A DNA stretch of 64,000 nt from Hyphomicrobiales bacterium. GTDB lineage: Bacteria > Pseudomonadota > Alphaproteobacteria > Rhizobiales > Xanthobacteraceae. Below the pieces are notes generated by a model. The model did not search any database and was not told the origin of the DNA. It saw only the letters and a list, made by a program, of their open reading frames with translations. A program made the position numbers and the translations under genes. Within the stretch, counting starts at the first letter, position 1; each line of letters opens with the position of its first letter. The stretch spans positions 186,001 to 250,000 of the forward strand of contig JAFKKG010000015.1 in NCBI GenBank assembly GCA_017305715.1, read 5' to 3'. Below are positions 37,831 to 46,262 of this stretch, in pieces.

Positions 37831-38760
37831 ATGCGTTATGATGATTTCCGCCGCAGCGACGATATCGATGACCGTCGCGGTGACAGCGGCGGTGGAGGCG
37901 GCGGTTTCGGCCTCCCGATGGGCGGCGGTGGCGGGCTCGGCATCGGCACCGTGATCGTGCTCGGTCTGCTCGGCTATGCCTTCGGCATCGATCCGCGCAT
38001 CCTGATCGGCGGCGCCGAAATCCTCACCGGCGGCGGCCAGGCGCCGACCTATCAGACCGATCGCAGGTCGGGGCCGGCGCAGACTGGCGCGCCCAAGGAC
38101 GAGATGGGCAGCATGATCGCCGGCATCCTCGGCGAGATCGACGACCGCTGGAACGAGATCTTCCAGGCCAGCGGGCAACCCTACAAGGGACCGCGCATCG
38201 TGCTGTTTCGCAACGCCACCAATGGCGGCCGCTGCGGCATGGCGCAGTCGGCGATGGGACCGTTCTACTGTCCCCCCGACAAGCAGATATTCCTCGACAC
38301 CGCGTTCTTCCGCGATGTCGAGACCAAGTTTCGCGGCTGTTCGGGCAACGCCTGCAAATTCACCACCGCCTATATCATCGCGCATGAAGCCGGCCATCAT
38401 ATCCAGAACCTGCTCGGCATCCTGCCACGCGTGCAGCGGATGCAGGAGCAGGCCGGCAGCAAGGCGGAAGCCAACGCGCTGCAGGTCAAGGTCGAGCTGC
38501 AGGCCGATTGCCTGTCCGGCGTCTGGGTCAACCGCGAGGAAAAGAAACGTCCGGGGTTCGTCGAGCCCGGCGACATCGAAGCGGCATTGGCCACCGCCAC
38601 CGCGATCGGCGACGACACGCTGCAGCGCAAGGCGACGGGCAGGGTGGTGCCTGATTCATTCACCCATGGCTCTGCCGCGCAGCGCAAGCAATGGTTCATG
38701 ACCGGCTACCAGCAGGGCACCGTGCAGGCCTGCAACACGTTTGGCGCGGGGACGCTGTAA
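37831..38760 (+). CDS. Neutral zinc metallopeptidase (YpfJ family)
   Basis: The protein has 309 residues. A polar Gly-rich start (DSGGGGGGFGLPMGGGGG) precedes one membrane helix (GIGTVIVLGLLGYAFGI). The zinc motif is YIIAHEAGHHIQNLLG (HExGH), and CGMAQSAMGPFYCPPDKQIFLD and LQADCLSGVW are family blocks. It is predicted to be membrane-anchored with the catalytic domain outside the cytoplasm. Substrate unknown. GAGGAAAT precedes the ATG. Confidence 0.92.
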   Translation: MRYDDFRRSDDIDDRRGDSGGGGGGFGLPMGGGGGLGIGTVIVLGLLGYAFGIDPRILIGGAEILTGGGQAPTYQTDRRSGPAQTGAPKDEMGSMIAGILGEIDDRWNEIFQASGQPYKGPRIVLFRNATNGGRCGMAQSAMGPFYCPPDKQIFLDTAFFRDVETKFRGCSGNACKFTTAYIIAHEAGHHIQNLLGILPRVQRMQEQAGSKAEANALQVKVELQADCLSGVWVNREEKKRPGFVEPGDIEAALATATAIGDDTLQRKATGRVVPDSFTHGSAAQRKQWFMTGYQQGTVQACNTFGAGTL

Positions 38761-38786
38761 GAACGCGGTAGCTCGACTAGGATTGG

Positions 38787-38877
38787 CGTCATGGCCGGGC
38801 TTGTCCCGGCCATCCACGTCTTTGCTTTTTGGGAGACCGTTAAGACGTGGATGCCCGGCACAAGGCCGGGCATGACG
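38787..38877. repeat. Palindromic intergenic repeat, family E, copy 2
   Basis: CGTCATGGCCGGGCTTGTCC and GGCCGGGCATGACG form outer arms, and CATCCACGTCTT pairs with AAGACGTGGATG inside. It matches 28827-28914 and lies between the zinc peptidase gene and moaB. Confidence 0.87.
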
Positions 38878-38890
38878 AGAAGAAAACATC

Positions 38891-39454
38891 ATGTCCTCCA
38901 TCGACGAAACCAAACAATTCGTTCCGCTCAACATCGCGGTGCTGACGATCTCGGACACGCGCTCGCTGGCCGACGACAAATCCGGCGCCACGCTGGCGGA
39001 GCGGCTGACGGCCGCCGGTCATCATCTGGCCGCGCGCGAAATCATCGTCGATGACGTCGATGCGATCCGTGTCATCCTCCGGCGCTGGATCGCCGATCCG
39101 GGCGTCGATGCGGTCATCACCACCGGCGGCACCGGCTTTACCGGCCGCGACGTCACGCCGGAGGCGGTCGAGCCGCTGTTCGAAAAGCGGATGGATGGTT
39201 TTTCGATCGCCTTCCACATGCTGAGCCACGCCAAGATCGGCGCCTCGACGGTGCAGAGCAGGGCGACCGCCGGCGTTGCCGGCGCGACCTTCATCTTTTG
39301 CCTGCCGGGTTCGCCCGGCGCATGCCGCGACGGCTGGGACGGTATCCTCGCCCATCAACTCGACTACCGCACCCGGCCCTGCAATTTCGTCGAGATCATG
39401 CCGCGACTCGACGAACATTTGCGCCGCCCGAAGGCCAAGGGGGCATCAGCCTGA
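38891..39454 (+). CDS. moaB: Molybdenum cofactor biosynthesis protein B
   Basis: The protein has 187 residues. It has the MoaB/MogA molybdopterin-binding fold: NIAVLTISDTRSLADDKSG, the GGTG motif in ITTGGTGFTGRDVTPEAVE, and LPGSPGACRDGWDGIL. It is thought to adenylylate molybdopterin or to substitute for MogA. Longer than E. coli MoaB by a few residues only. No other moa gene is in the window. The alpha/beta hydrolase gene follows after 7 bp. Confidence 0.93.
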   Translation: MSSIDETKQFVPLNIAVLTISDTRSLADDKSGATLAERLTAAGHHLAAREIIVDDVDAIRVILRRWIADPGVDAVITTGGTGFTGRDVTPEAVEPLFEKRMDGFSIAFHMLSHAKIGASTVQSRATAGVAGATFIFCLPGSPGACRDGWDGILAHQLDYRTRPCNFVEIMPRLDEHLRRPKAKGASA

Positions 39455-39461
39455 GGTGCCC

Positions 39462-40163
39462 ATGCAACCTGGTATCGTTCTCGTAGCGGGTCCGCTTGTT
39501 GGAGCGTCCAGTTGGGAGCCCACCGCGAGCCGGCTTCGTGCTGAGGGCGTGCGCGTTCAAATTCCCGACGTTCTGGCTTGCGCGGACCGGGTTCCGTCGT
39601 GGAGGGAATGGACTTCCCATCTTCTGGATCTGTCCTCAGCCGAGGAAGCGCCGATACTGATCGGTCATAGCTCCGCCAGCACGCTGGTTGTTGATCTCGC
39701 GACCAAGATGAAAGCTCGCGGGGTGATCATCACCGATGGGGACATTCCACCCGCCAGCGGTTTGGCGCGGCCGGTGCGGCCGGCACTTGGCGAATTCATT
39801 GCCGGTCTCGCCGACGAGAATGGGTTATTGCCACCTTGGTCGCAATGGTGGGTCAACGACGCCACTCGTGCACGGCTGGTGGGGATCGACGTGCTTGGAC
39901 GTGACCCCCAGGCACTCAGGTCCTTTGAGATGGACTTGCCACGGATGAATTTGGGTTGGTTCGACGATGCCATCAATCTGTCGACCTGGGACCACATTCC
40001 GGCGGGCTATATCCAGCTCTCGCCGATCTACGATCATGCCGCGGAGGAAGCCTCGCGCCGTGCCTGGCCGCTCAGGCGGTTGCAGGGAACGCACCTTGAC
40101 CCGACACTCAGGCCTGACGAAACGGCAGCTGCCATTCAGGCAGTCTGCCGTGAATTGGTCTGA
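39462..40163 (+). CDS. Alpha/beta-fold hydrolase of unknown substrate
   Basis: The protein has 233 residues. It starts MQPGIVLVAGPLVGASSWEP, an alpha/beta hydrolase first strand, and the nucleophile elbow is LIGHSSASTL (Ser). A C-terminal His in LQGTHLDPTL completes a plausible triad with an upstream Asp. GAGGTG precedes the ATG, and the frame upstream belongs to moaB's shadow. Its codon choice appears less GC-biased than its neighbours (for example several TTG and ACT codons), a hint of acquisition, though I have not measured it. Confidence 0.78.
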   Translation: MQPGIVLVAGPLVGASSWEPTASRLRAEGVRVQIPDVLACADRVPSWREWTSHLLDLSSAEEAPILIGHSSASTLVVDLATKMKARGVIITDGDIPPASGLARPVRPALGEFIAGLADENGLLPPWSQWWVNDATRARLVGIDVLGRDPQALRSFEMDLPRMNLGWFDDAINLSTWDHIPAGYIQLSPIYDHAAEEASRRAWPLRRLQGTHLDPTLRPDETAAAIQAVCRELV

Positions 40164-40216
40164 TGCTTGGGGGGACGGCGGCCGATGCGCGACGGTGTTT
40201 CGCGGCGCGTCCTGCT

Positions 40217-41146
40217 TCACAATTTCAGCTCCCACGTCTCGCCGACGAGGTCGACGCCAAAGCTATGGTGAGGCTCTTCCTTGACGCACTTAAAGCCTGC
40301 GGCCTGATAGATGCCGCGCGCTGCGACCAGGATGCTCTGCGTCCACAGCGTCATCTCCTTGTAGCCTTTCTCGCGCGCCGAGCGGATGCACTGATCGACG
40401 AGGGCGCGGCCGACGCCGAGCCCGCGCGCCTTTTTCTCGACCAGCAGCAGCCGCAGCTTTGCGACGTCATCGCTGCCCTTGACCAGGAAGATCGAGCCGA
40501 GCGGCTCGCCGCCCGCCTCCGCGATCCAGCAATGTTCGCGTGCCGGGTCATAGTTCCTGACGAACTGCGCGCAGATCTCGGCGACCAGCGCTTCGTAGCT
40601 GATGTCCCAGCCATATTCCCCGGCATAGGCTTTTGCCTGGCTCGAGATCACCCAGCCGATGTCACCGGGTCGGTGGCTGCGCAGCAGAAAGGCCGCGGGT
40701 TTCTGCGCGGGCTGTTCCAGCGTCTGTTCGATCGTCATCATCGCGCGGACGAGTGTTTCGCCACTGCCGCGCGGCAATGCCGCCAGCATCGCGCCGATCT
40801 CGTCCTGGGTGTTGCGGTCGAGCTTTGCGAAGGCCTCACGGCCCTTGGCGGTCAGGGCAAGCTGGAATTGCCGCCGGTCCGCCGGCAGTGGCTTGCGGGT
40901 GATCAAGCCGTTCTCGACGAAATTCTGGACGATCCGGCTGAGATAGCCGGCATCGAGGCCGAGCTCGGTGCCGATCTCCTTGGCCGAGAGGCCTTCGCGA
41001 TGGGCAAGTTCGTACAGCACCCGCGCTTCGCTCAGCGAGAACGGACTCTTTGACAGCTGCTGGTCGAGCACGCCGAGCTTGCGGGTGTAGAAGCGGTTGA
41101 AGGCGCGGACTGCCGCGATCTCCTGGTCGGAAGCGTTTGGAAACAT
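40217..41146 (-). CDS. MarR-type HTH fused to GNAT acetyltransferase
   Basis: The protein has 309 residues. Residues 1-145 are a MarR winged helix (LSEARVLYELAHREGLSAKE, then LDAGYLSRIVQNFVENGLI and ADRRQFQLALTAKGREA). Residues about 155-309 are a GNAT domain with acetyl-CoA-binding VEKKARGLGVGRALVDQCI. Such fusions are known as transcription factors with an acetyltransferase tail whose substrate is unknown. A 42-bp palindrome sits eleven bases upstream of the start and suggests autoregulation. Confidence 0.92.
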   Translation of the reverse strand: MFPNASDQEIAAVRAFNRFYTRKLGVLDQQLSKSPFSLSEARVLYELAHREGLSAKEIGTELGLDAGYLSRIVQNFVENGLITRKPLPADRRQFQLALTAKGREAFAKLDRNTQDEIGAMLAALPRGSGETLVRAMMTIEQTLEQPAQKPAAFLLRSHRPGDIGWVISSQAKAYAGEYGWDISYEALVAEICAQFVRNYDPAREHCWIAEAGGEPLGSIFLVKGSDDVAKLRLLLVEKKARGLGVGRALVDQCIRSAREKGYKEMTLWTQSILVAARGIYQAAGFKCVKEEPHHSFGVDLVGETWELKL

Positions 41147-41157
41147 GAGGCACCTCG

Positions 41158-41199
41158 ATACTTGCCATTGTCAAATAGTTAATTGACTTTGGCAAGTAT
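41158..41199. promoter_or_regulatory. 42-bp palindromic operator candidate of the MarR-GNAT gene
   Basis: The outer arms ATACTTGCCA and TGGCAAGTAT are perfect inverted repeats, and inner GTCAA and TTGAC extend the symmetry, giving two nested MarR-like half-site pairs. It lies between the MarR-GNAT start and the end of the glycosyltransferase gene. Binding by the encoded protein is inferred. Confidence 0.72.
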
Positions 41200-41276
41200 G
41201 TGTGTGCCAAGCGGGAACCCTGCTGTCTTTGCATCAGGTTGTTTTCGCGGTTTTGAGTCGGGGGCCGGCGATAACG

Positions 41277-41849
41277 CTAGGCCACCACCATGATCCGGCT
41301 GCGCAGCATGGTGCGGGAGCGGCGGCCGAGCTGGCGCAGCAGCCGGGCCTCGGAGCGGCGGGCATCCGGCCGGTAGCCGCCAAGCCGGTCGTAATGGTCG
41401 CGTGCGATGAGCAGCCCCTGTTCCGCCGAGGGGCCGGTGATCATGCGGGCGACGAATTTGAGCCCATCGCGGAAGGGCGCATCGGCGTAAGGCGAGCGGG
41501 CATAGCGGAAGATCCCGGCGCGTGGCCGGTCGCTCATCGATACGCCCTGGATGAATTGGCTGGTCTCTTCGATCCAGCCGGAATCGAGCACGGCGCCGGC
41601 ATGCAGGAACATCAGCCAAGGCGAGCGTGCCTGTCGGGCACCCGCCGCCAGCGCCGCGGCGCGCGTGCCCTCGAACGCCAGGAAGCGACAACCGGCCACG
41701 TCGGCGACCCGCTCGATCACGCCGCTCGCGCCGCGGTCCACCAGCACGACCTCGCGTATCAAGCCGGCAGCCGCGCCCGGCACCAGCGCCGCAAGGGTTG
41801 CGACGGCGGGCTGCTCGACCCCTTCGGTCGGGATGATGACGCTCAGCAT
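41277..41849 (-). CDS. Small family 2-like glycosyltransferase
   Basis: The protein has 190 residues. The GT-A start MLSVIIPTEGVEQPAVATLA, VVLVDRGASG, and LMFLHAGAVLDSGWIEE (DxD-like position replaced by HAG) follow GT2 order. The short length, lack of a membrane domain and the absent DxD suggest a reduced or TIGR04283-type member. Acceptor and donor unknown. It ends 78 bp before the operator of the MarR-GNAT gene. Confidence 0.75.
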   Translation of the reverse strand: MLSVIIPTEGVEQPAVATLAALVPGAAAGLIREVVLVDRGASGVIERVADVAGCRFLAFEGTRAAALAAGARQARSPWLMFLHAGAVLDSGWIEETSQFIQGVSMSDRPRAGIFRYARSPYADAPFRDGLKFVARMITGPSAEQGLLIARDHYDRLGGYRPDARRSEARLLRQLGRRSRTMLRSRIMVVA

Positions 41850-41971
41850 GATTGAGGCTTCGGTGGCTCAAACGGTGAAAAACGCCGCTTGTTATCACCT
41901 TGTCACATTCAACACATCCGTTGGGGTGCAGATTTTTGCGGCAGCCCTGCTGTGGATTTTTCTTTTTTTGT

Positions 41972-41986
41972 GTTCTTGATTTGTTC
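41972..41986 (+). promoter_or_regulatory. LexA (SOS) box
   Basis: GTTCTTGATTTGTTC is an exact match to the alphaproteobacterial LexA consensus GTTC-N7-GTTC. It lies 23 bp upstream of the radical SAM gene's ATG, where a repressor would block transcription. Confidence 0.8.
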
Positions 41987-42009
41987 TAGTGACGTGTTAC
42001 GTTCCCGGC

Positions 42010-43170
42010 ATGAGCCGAGCATCCTCTCATGCCCTCAAGCACCCGCCGGTCACGGCGCCCTCCGAACCGGCGGGTGCTACTCCTTTTGCTGAACTGGCGG
42101 TCGCGATCGATCGCGAGCGCCGGCGCGGCCGCGGCGCCCAGTCCAACGACAGCGGCCGCTATGAAGCCGAAGCGCGGGTCGCTTTCGACGATGGCTGGCA
42201 GAGCCTGGACGACCTGCCGCCGTTCAAGACCACCGTTGGCCTCGACACGTCGCGAAAAGTCATCACCCGCAACGACTCGCCGGACATTGGTTTCGACCGG
42301 TCGATCAATCCCTATCGCGGCTGCGAGCATGGCTGTGTCTACTGCTTCGCGCGGCCGACCCATGCCTATCTCGGACTGTCGCCCGGGCTTGATTTCGAGT
42401 CGAAGCTGCTGGCCAAGCCCGATGCGCCAATGCTGCTCGAAAAGGAACTGGCGGCGGTCGATTACGAGCCGCGCATGATCGCGATCGGCACCAACACCGA
42501 TCCCTATCAGCCGATCGAGCGCGAACACAAAATCATGCGTGGCATTCTCGAAGTGCTGGAGCGCGCCGGCCACCCCGTCGGCATCGTCACCAAATCGGCG
42601 CTGGTGACGCGCGACATCGACATTCTCCAGCGGATGGCCAAGCGCAATCTGGTCAAGGTCGCTCTGTCGGTGACGACGCTGGACGCCAAACTCGCGCGCA
42701 CCATGGAGCCGCGGGCCTCGACGCCGCCGAAGCGGCTGGAGGCGATCCGGCAACTGGCCGAGGCCGGCATTCCCGCCACCGTGATGGTGGCCCCCGTCAT
42801 CCCGGCGCTGAACGATTCGGAGATCGAGCGCATTCTGGATGCCGCCGCCCATGCCGGCGCCAAGGAAGCGAGCTACGTGCTGCTGCGGCTGCCGCTGGAA
42901 GTGCGCGATCTCTTCCGCGAATGGCTGATGGCGAATTTTCCCGATCGCTATCGCCACGTCTTCACTTTGATCCGCGACATGCGCGGTGGCCGCGATTACG
43001 ACTCGCAATGGGGAACGCGGATGAAGGGCACCGGCCCGATGGCCTGGATGATCGGCCGTCGCTTCGAGATCGCTTGCGAGAAACTCGGCCTGAACAAGCG
43101 GCGTTCGAAACTGACCACCGACCATTTCGTGAAGCCGAAGCGCAACGGCCAGCAATTGAGTTTGTTCTGA
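42010..43170 (+). CDS. Radical SAM protein of the PA0069 / SplB-like family
   Basis: The protein has 386 residues. The cluster motif is GCEHGCVYCFARPTH (CX3CX2C), preceded by DIGFDRSINPYRG, which is diagnostic for this family, distantly related to spore photoproduct lyase. The TIM-barrel continues with IGTNTDPYQPIE and IVTKSALVTRDID. The true reaction is unknown. An in-frame GTG at 41989 would give seven more residues, but the ATG at 42010 fits the family. The LexA box just upstream suggests DNA-damage induction. Confidence 0.92.
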   Translation: MSRASSHALKHPPVTAPSEPAGATPFAELAVAIDRERRRGRGAQSNDSGRYEAEARVAFDDGWQSLDDLPPFKTTVGLDTSRKVITRNDSPDIGFDRSINPYRGCEHGCVYCFARPTHAYLGLSPGLDFESKLLAKPDAPMLLEKELAAVDYEPRMIAIGTNTDPYQPIEREHKIMRGILEVLERAGHPVGIVTKSALVTRDIDILQRMAKRNLVKVALSVTTLDAKLARTMEPRASTPPKRLEAIRQLAEAGIPATVMVAPVIPALNDSEIERILDAAAHAGAKEASYVLLRLPLEVRDLFREWLMANFPDRYRHVFTLIRDMRGGRDYDSQWGTRMKGTGPMAWMIGRRFEIACEKLGLNKRRSKLTTDHFVKPKRNGQQLSLF

Positions 43171-43231
43171 TCGATAGCTGGATGGAACAGCGCTTCATCC
43201 CGGCCACGAGTGAGCGTCAGGGAGTTGCAGC

Positions 43232-43687
43232 ATGGGTAACGAGCCGAATCCGCCAATCCCGCGACTGACCGTCATCACGCTCGGCGTCAGCAACATGCGC
43301 GCCAGCATCGCTTTCTATGAAGCGCTGGGCTTTGCCCGCAGAATACGCGAAACCGGCGAGGCGGTGGCTTTCTTCGACACCGGCGGCTCCGTGATCGGGC
43401 TGTTTCCGTGGGATCGACTCGCAGAGGACGTCACGTTGCCGGACCATCCGCGGCCGAAAACTTTTCGCGGCGTGACGCTGGCCTGGAATTGCGCTTCGCG
43501 CGAGGAGGTCGACGCGGTGCTCGATTTTGCGATCTCCAAGGGAGCATCCTTGCTCAAGGCCGCGCACGAGACAGCCTATGGCGGCTATTCCGGATATTTC
43601 GGCGATCCTGACGAGCATCCCTGGGAAGTCGTGGTCGCGCCCGGCATCGAGGTCGGTGAGGACCGGCGGGTTCATTTGCCGGACTAG
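43232..43687 (+). CDS. VOC family protein (glyoxalase-like)
   Basis: The protein has 151 residues. A single VOC module: ITLGVSNMRASIAFYEALGF, VAFFDTGGSVIGLFPW, and SGYFGDPDEHPWEVVVAPG. Family members bind metal and act as lyases, dioxygenases or resistance proteins; no function can be assigned. GGGAG lies eight bases before the ATG. It follows the radical SAM gene by 61 bp. Confidence 0.85.
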   Translation: MGNEPNPPIPRLTVITLGVSNMRASIAFYEALGFARRIRETGEAVAFFDTGGSVIGLFPWDRLAEDVTLPDHPRPKTFRGVTLAWNCASREEVDAVLDFAISKGASLLKAAHETAYGGYSGYFGDPDEHPWEVVVAPGIEVGEDRRVHLPD

Positions 43688-43774
43688 GCAAGATATTACC
43701 GAAGGCGAACGAATAGCGGGAATTGAGCGTGGTTCCCGGTTGCGCGGTGGCGCGTGCTTGCCCACCATCCCGGC

Positions 43775-44530
43775 ATGATTCGGGATAAGTCTTCCAGGAA
43801 GCCGGCGGCCAAACAGCTCAAACTGCCGAACGGCGTCATCGCTGCGACGCCGCCGAGCTTTCGGCGCGAGCGGGCGCTGATCAAGCGCGGCGTCTGGCCG
43901 GTCGCCGGGTGCGACGAGGCCGGCCGCGGGCCCCTGGCCGGCCCCGTGGTGGCCGCTGCCGTGATTCTCGATCCCAAGCGGATTCCCAAAGGCATCGACG
44001 ATTCGAAGCGGCTCACGGCGGAACGCCGCGAGGAACTATTCGAGGAGATTTGCGCGACCTCGTCGTTTGCCGTCGCGTTTGCCTCCCCGGCGCGGATCGA
44101 CCGCGACAACATCCTGCGCGCTTCGCTGTGGGCGCTTTCGCGCGCCGTGCACGCATTGCCGGAAATGCCGCGTCACGTGTTCGTCGACGGCCGCGACAGG
44201 ATCGATGCGCCATGCGACTGTGCCGCCGTGATCGGCGGCGACGGGATCGTGATGTCGATCGCGGCGGCATCGATCATCGCCAAGGTGACGCGCGATCGCC
44301 TGATGTGCGCACTGGCGCTGGATTGCCCGGGCTACGGCTTTGAAACCCACAAGGGCTATGCGGTGCCGGAACATCGCGAAGCGCTGGACCGGCTGGGTCC
44401 CAGCGTCCATCATCGCCGCTTCTTCGCACCCGTGATCGCCGCGCGCGAAAAGCATCAGCCCGGCAGCGTCGAGCCCGATCTGTTCACGGTCGAACCGCGC
44501 GTCGATGCCGAGGTCTCGGCAGCCCTGTAA
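43775..44530 (+). CDS. rnhB: Ribonuclease HII
   Basis: The protein has 251 residues. The active-site segment is [20 protein letters not shown] (Asp-Glu), and [21 protein letters not shown] and [18 protein letters not shown] are family blocks. It cuts the RNA strand of RNA-DNA hybrids, including single ribonucleotides. GTG at 43754 is an alternative start. The N-terminal 45 residues are basic and variable. Confidence 0.95.
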   Translation: MIRDKSSRKPAAKQLKLPNGVIAATPPSFRRERALIKRGVWPVAGCDEAGRGPLAGPVVAAAVILDPKRIPKGIDDSKRLTAERREELFEEICATSSFAVAFASPARIDRDNILRASLWALSRAVHALPEMPRHVFVDGRDRIDAPCDCAAVIGGDGIVMSIAAASIIAKVTRDRLMCALALDCPGYGFETHKGYAVPEHREALDRLGPSVHHRRFFAPVIAAREKHQPGSVEPDLFTVEPRVDAEVSAAL

Positions 44531-44608
44531 GGCAGGTTGCCTCGAAGCCTCGGCCCCTCTATCAAACATTCTGGAATAGGCCATCGGCGCGGGCATTTCG
44601 GACGTTTC

Positions 44609-46117
44609 ATGCGTTTCACCTCCCTGGTTGTCGAACTGATCCGCGCCCGGCCGCGGCTGGTGGTCTGGCTCGTGGTGCTGCTGCAGGCGGCGATGTGGCT
44701 GATCCTGCCGACGCTGCTCTATCGCAGCCCGCCCGGCGACGTCGCGACCGTGCTGGCGTTCGGCCGGGAATATCAGGTCGGCACCTATTTCGGTCCGCCG
44801 CTGGCGTTCTGGCTCGCCGATATCGCCTATCGCGCGGTCGGCAATCATATGTTCGGCGTCTATTTGCTGGCGCAGATCTGTGCGGTCGTCACCTTCTGGA
44901 GCTTCTATCAACTCGCGCGCGCCATCGTCGGTGGCCAGCAGGCGGTGCTCGCCGTCCTCTTGAGCATGACGATCGTGGCGTTCAGCTCGCCCGGCGTCGA
45001 GTTCGGTCCGCTGGTGCTGGCGCGGCCGCTGTGGGCGCTGCTGTTGCTGCATTCCTGGCGATTGATCGGCCAGAACCGGCGCAGCGCCTGGTTCGCATGG
45101 TCGATCGAGGCGGGCCTGTTGCTGCTGACGACGCCGGCGGCGCTCGGGCTGTTGCTGCTGATCGCCGGATTTGCCCTTGCGACCGCGCGCGGGCGGCGCA
45201 CCTTGATGTCGCTCGATCCGCTCTATGCGCTGCTGGTGATCGTCGTCCTGGTGCTGCCCTATCTGATCTGGGTCATTCGCGCCGATGTGCTGGCGATGCC
45301 GCCCTTGCCGGCCATCGACGATCTCTCCGCAAGGGCAAGGCACTGGGGCGGGCTACTCGGCGGCCTGCTGTTTGCGGTGGCCGGCATCGTCGTGCTGGCG
45401 ATCCTCAATTCGGGCTGGTTTGCCCGCAACGCCGAGGATGCGCCGATCATCTACCGGCCGCCGGTCGATCCTCTGGCGCGCCGGTTCGTCTATACGTTTG
45501 CGATTCTCCCGGCGCTGTTTGGCAGCCTGATCGCGGGCGTGTTCAATCTCGACCGCGTCACTGGCGGCGCCGGCGTTGTCTTGCTGATGTCGGGGCTGGC
45601 CGCGATCGTTGCAACCGGCGATCTGGTCTATCTGCGGCGCCAGCGGCTGCTCCGCACGGTTTGGGCGGCGGCGGTCGCAGCACCGGCTTTCGTTGCCATC
45701 GCCGTCGCGCTGTTCCTGCCCTGGACCAACAGCGCCGAAGCGCCGACCTCGCTGCCGGCTCGCGCGATTGCGCATTTCTTCGGCGATAGTTTTGAACGCC
45801 GCACCAACCAGCGGCTCCGGGCGGTGGCCGGCGATCCGCAATTGGCAAGCTTCATCGCGCTGGATAAGGGCCGGCCGCATCTGCTGCTCGATGCCACACC
45901 CGAGCGGACGCCGTGGCTGTCGCTGGCCAAATTCAACGAGACCGGCGGCGTCGTGGTCTGGCGCGCCTCCGATACGTCGGGCACGCCGCCGCCCGAGATC
46001 GCGCAGCGCTTTCCAGGCCTCGTGCCCGAGGTGCCGCGCGCGTTTGAATGGATGGTCAATGGCAGGCAGCCGCTGCTGCGGGTCGGCTGGGCCATCGTGC
46101 GCCCGAAGGCGCCCTGA
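44609..46117 (+). CDS. Polytopic membrane protein, GT39/PMT-like glycosyltransferase
   Basis: The protein has 502 residues with about ten membrane helices. The first luminal loop (SPPGDVATVLAFGREYQVGT) and the following GPPLAFWLADIAYR resemble the ArnT/PMT (GT-C) fold with an acidic catalytic loop. A soluble C-terminal domain follows. It is predicted to transfer a polyprenyl-linked sugar outside the inner membrane. The acceptor is unknown. The frame opens at 44537, but ATG 44609 precedes the first helix. Confidence 0.8.
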   Translation: MRFTSLVVELIRARPRLVVWLVVLLQAAMWLILPTLLYRSPPGDVATVLAFGREYQVGTYFGPPLAFWLADIAYRAVGNHMFGVYLLAQICAVVTFWSFYQLARAIVGGQQAVLAVLLSMTIVAFSSPGVEFGPLVLARPLWALLLLHSWRLIGQNRRSAWFAWSIEAGLLLLTTPAALGLLLLIAGFALATARGRRTLMSLDPLYALLVIVVLVLPYLIWVIRADVLAMPPLPAIDDLSARARHWGGLLGGLLFAVAGIVVLAILNSGWFARNAEDAPIIYRPPVDPLARRFVYTFAILPALFGSLIAGVFNLDRVTGGAGVVLLMSGLAAIVATGDLVYLRRQRLLRTVWAAAVAAPAFVAIAVALFLPWTNSAEAPTSLPARAIAHFFGDSFERRTNQRLRAVAGDPQLASFIALDKGRPHLLLDATPERTPWLSLAKFNETGGVVVWRASDTSGTPPPEIAQRFPGLVPEVPRAFEWMVNGRQPLLRVGWAIVRPKAP

Positions 46118-46126
46118 GCGAACCCT

Positions 46127-46262
46127 CATGGTGAATGTCTTCATGGTGGGGAGGCGCAACGCCGTCTGCGGACGATGCTTCGTATCGCCGGGCGAACCAT
46201 GAGGCCAACGGCCGGGCCTCATCCTTCGAGACGCCCGCAAGTGCGGGCTCTCAGGAAGAGGA
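46127..46262. repeat. Intergenic repeat, family F, with terminal hairpin
   Basis: The segment has CATGGTGGGGAGGCGCAACG, a CGAACCATGAGG stretch and a hairpin at 46217-46261 (CCTCATCCTTCGAGACGCCC pairing with GGGCTCTCAGGAAGAGG). This matches a Bradyrhizobium intergenic repeat type I recognise by pattern; there is one copy here. Its right end supplies the stop codon of the uracil-DNA glycosylase gene. Confidence 0.7.

Noticed and set aside
44036-45343. 435-residue minus-strand frame rich in Gln, His and Arg
   Set aside because: It spans the end of rnhB and the membrane protein gene and is a typical GC-rich shadow.
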